From NCBI GenBank assembly GCA_015501605.1, contig JADNRZ010000009.1, positions 496,001 to 560,000 of the forward strand: a stretch of 64,000 nt of DNA, written 5' to 3'. A model generated the notes under the pieces. That model worked only from the letters and a program-made list of their open reading frames with translations, did not search any database and was not told the origin of the DNA. Source of the DNA: Panaeolus papilionaceus (Eukaryota; Basidiomycota; Agaricomycetes; Agaricales). Positions 61,909-64,000 of this stretch are shown in pieces (positions within the stretch are counted from its first letter, which is position 1; the number at the start of each line of letters is the position of its first letter). Both the position numbers and the translations under genes were made by a program.

Positions 61909-63345
61909 ATGGTTTTTGTCGAGATATCCCACTACTCCGACCTCGACTATTGTTTCGAGAGGACCTCTCTTCCAACACTGCAAACACCTCAACCCAAGTC
62001 GCCTCATGCTCATCCCAATGGAAGATACTCGCACCTACAAAGCGGCATCGCAGGCACGCATCCATTCATAGACCCTCAAGAACGTGCCTACAGCCCCTCC
62101 GCCATCGGGACAATAAGTACAAACCCTTCACCCACATCTACCCTCTGCAGCGCTAGCCTCCTCGCTTTGCGTGATGATGACACACGCAGCATCTTTACCT
62201 CCTCTTCTATGACCCCTGATTACGATGACTCTTTTGATGAGCCATCGGAGCTTCTGAGCCGGCATAAAAGGCTGTCGCATGGTGTGGTGTCGTTACTTGA
62301 CCCTCTGCTCAAAGCGTACGCCTTCGGCTACCTGACGGAAGAGACAAGACAATCTTGGGCCCCGTCTAGCCTTGAAAAGAGGAAGGCGAGGCCGACAGAG
62401 CGGTATGCGGAAGTGGCGAAGAGGGACAGCAAGTCGGCAGAAAAGAGGAAGAAGAAAGCAACTCTTGTGCCTGCTCCTACACCTCCAATGAACATGCCGC
62501 TGTGCCGACATCGCCGCGCAGCATGGTGGGACGCATTCCATCAAGGAATTCTGACCACTAGTCCGTCGAGTCGACGGTCGTATGCTAGGCGTGTGTTTCA
62601 GTCGGGTGGACAGTGGACGCGTGATGGGCTGATGCAGCTAGCTGCAGCGTTTGTGTGGAGTGCGACGGATGTCGAGCTTGCGAATATCGTGGATGGGATG
62701 CCAGAGTGTGATGAGCGGGTTGTGCTTTTTGCGAGTTGTATGTATGATGCTTTTCAGTTGACGCCGTGGAATGGAGATGGTGGCAGGTTTGGGAATGCGA
62801 TGAAGGATGCGGTGATTGGGACGTTTGCTGCCGTGTGGCACGAGGTGTGTGTTTTTAGCTTGTTTTAGTTTAGAGTTGGAGTTGCTGACTTTATTTCATT
62901 ATAGGAAGAAGGCAATCGTGCACTTGCATACGTCAAGGATCCATCACCGTATATCAGACGCCGTGCTGCTTCTGCGCTTATGTTATCCAGCTTTGTGGGG
63001 GATTTGTACCGACATCGGTTCTTGCACAGAAATGAAGCAGTAGGGTGTGTGCGGGTGCTATTGCAGAACGCGACGCTGTTTGAGCATATCACTGCTATGT
63101 ATAATATCCTGTCCCATGCAGGTGTTATGATGTGGCAGGAGACGGACAATGCACCTGCGGAAGCGGTTGACTTTGCGCTTCATCTAGACGAATGCTCGCA
63201 GGTGGTGAAGGATTCAAGAGTACTGGTATGTCCGTCACCGCTACCCAAAGGCACCATCAAGATAGCGGTTTCTCGTGTGACGCAGCTTGTCAGTCAGCAT
63301 GTGTCAACTGTGCTAAGCACCAGCCATCATCGACCACCAAGCTGA
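61909..63345 (+). CDS. Helical-repeat (MIF4G-like) protein, probable diverged paralogue of the preceding gene
   Basis: ATG at 61909 (MVFVEISHYSDLDYCFERTS). Exon 1 ends at 62845 (ending AAVWHE). A GTGTGT donor and TTATAG acceptor (intron about 62846-62904) join to EEGNRALAYVKDPSPYIRRR. The N-terminal 130 residues are Ser/Pro-rich. The C-terminal part is helical: WDAFHQGILTTSPSSRRSYA, LMQLAAAFVWSATDVELAN, ALMLSSFVGDLYRHRFLHRN and CVRVLLQNATLFEHITAMYN, the last two resembling the final helices of MIF4G domains and the SLGALRMFGVLPTEHVKVCL region of the neighbour. No PAM2 motif is visible. The end is uncertain: either 63345, or an intron starts near 63225 (GTATGT). Function unknown, perhaps post-transcriptional control. 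Confidence 0.6.
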
Positions 63346-64000
63346 TTCTAGCGTCCGCCTCGTCTTCTCCTTTCATTCACTGTCGTTGCCCCTACCATTA
63401 GCTTTCGTCGTTTGTCGTGTCATTTCAGTCGATTTCAGTCTGCATCCAATCACCGCTCACTTCAACCATAACTCATCTACATCTGCATTCCTCTCATCGC
63501 TCTATCCTGTCATCCCGTTACCTTGTTTCTTGTCACTTAGCTTACTTTTTCTTCATTTCTTTTTCATTGCATTTTTACCTTTTTTTTTCTTTCTTTGCAT
63601 CTCAATTCTTCATCTTTCGCTGCTTCATTTTTTTTCTCGTATTTCTGCCACTTTTATCATAAGTGCCCTTTTTTTGCTACATACTGGATAATAAATGATA
63701 TCTCCTGATTTCATTCGAGTGACATTTCCTTTCAAGCTTGTTCGTCTATCTGGGTTTCTAAAGTGTCACGCCATGCATGACAAAATGCACGTGGGTGACG
63801 CGACTCCGTGACGCGTGACATTGATGCAAAAGCCCTGGGAGCTGGAGAGGCTTGGCTTCCTCCACATCCTACATACTCATTAAATTCAACTTTTTGCTTG
63901 ACATGTGCGTTCTTCTGGCTCGGTATTTCACAACCTTAAGGTTCTTCTATTTGTCTGCTTCTTGCTCTACGCACACGGTCATCTACTTGCATCCGGGTCC
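63346..64000. other. 3' flank, strongly pyrimidine-rich
   Basis: C/T-rich plus strand between 63430 and 63680 with T-runs. No gene is supported up to the window edge. Confidence 0.5.

Overview
This is a eukaryotic window from a filamentous fungus, most likely a mushroom-forming basidiomycete (Agaricomycotina). Genes are cut by many short introns (mostly about 47-80 nt, GT-AG with a few GC-AG). The gene set includes a GH131 glucanase, a fungal GSH2, ROT1, a lactate-oxidase-like flavoprotein and F-box proteins of a type I associate with Agaricomycetes. I see no bacterial, viral, CRISPR or tRNA signals.

Layout. 0-6.4 kb: a head-to-tail cluster of related F-box genes on the minus strand, with one complete nine-exon gene, one shorter apparently intact gene, a truncated copy and a C-terminal remnant. 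6.6-10.5 kb: RPAP1/Rba50, an RNA polymerase II assembly factor, on the plus strand; another truncated F-box copy, in inverted orientation, lies on its far side. 11.4-12.4 kb: a membrane protein of unknown function. 12.4-18.2 kb: gene-poor, with broken hydrophobic coding remnants. 18.2-21.5 kb: ROT1 (ER chaperone) and the proteasome beta-6 subunit. 21.5-27.8 kb: gene-poor. 27.8-40.6 kb: a dense run of minus-strand genes: an aldo-keto reductase with an N-terminal membrane anchor, two tandem carboxylesterases (one with a frameshift), UBA4, a GH131 glucanase and glutathione synthetase. 41.3-43.0 kb: an FMN-dependent alpha-hydroxyacid oxidase. 44.4-46.4 kb: ALG11, sharing an upstream region with a small single-TM protein gene. 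47.2-54.4 kb: gene-poor and repeat-bearing (microsatellite, 28-nt perfect palindrome with 10-nt repeats, a long imperfect inverted repeat, a possible eight-cysteine secreted-protein exon). 54.5-57.2 kb: a TGL2-type lipase. 58.7-63.3 kb: two consecutive plus-strand genes that look like diverged paralogues with a helical-repeat (MIF4G-like) C-terminus, the first carrying a perfect PAM2 motif.

The conserved genes are unlinked housekeeping functions (transcription-machinery assembly, proteasome, N-glycosylation, ER folding, Urm1/tRNA thiolation, glutathione synthesis). The accessory content is the F-box cluster, the esterase duplication, the secreted glucanase and the repeat islands. I do not see a convincing new multi-gene system. 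The most useful leads are the F-box birth-and-death cluster around RPAP1, the PAM2/MIF4G-like gene pair, the decayed esterase copy and the foldback-like inverted repeat.
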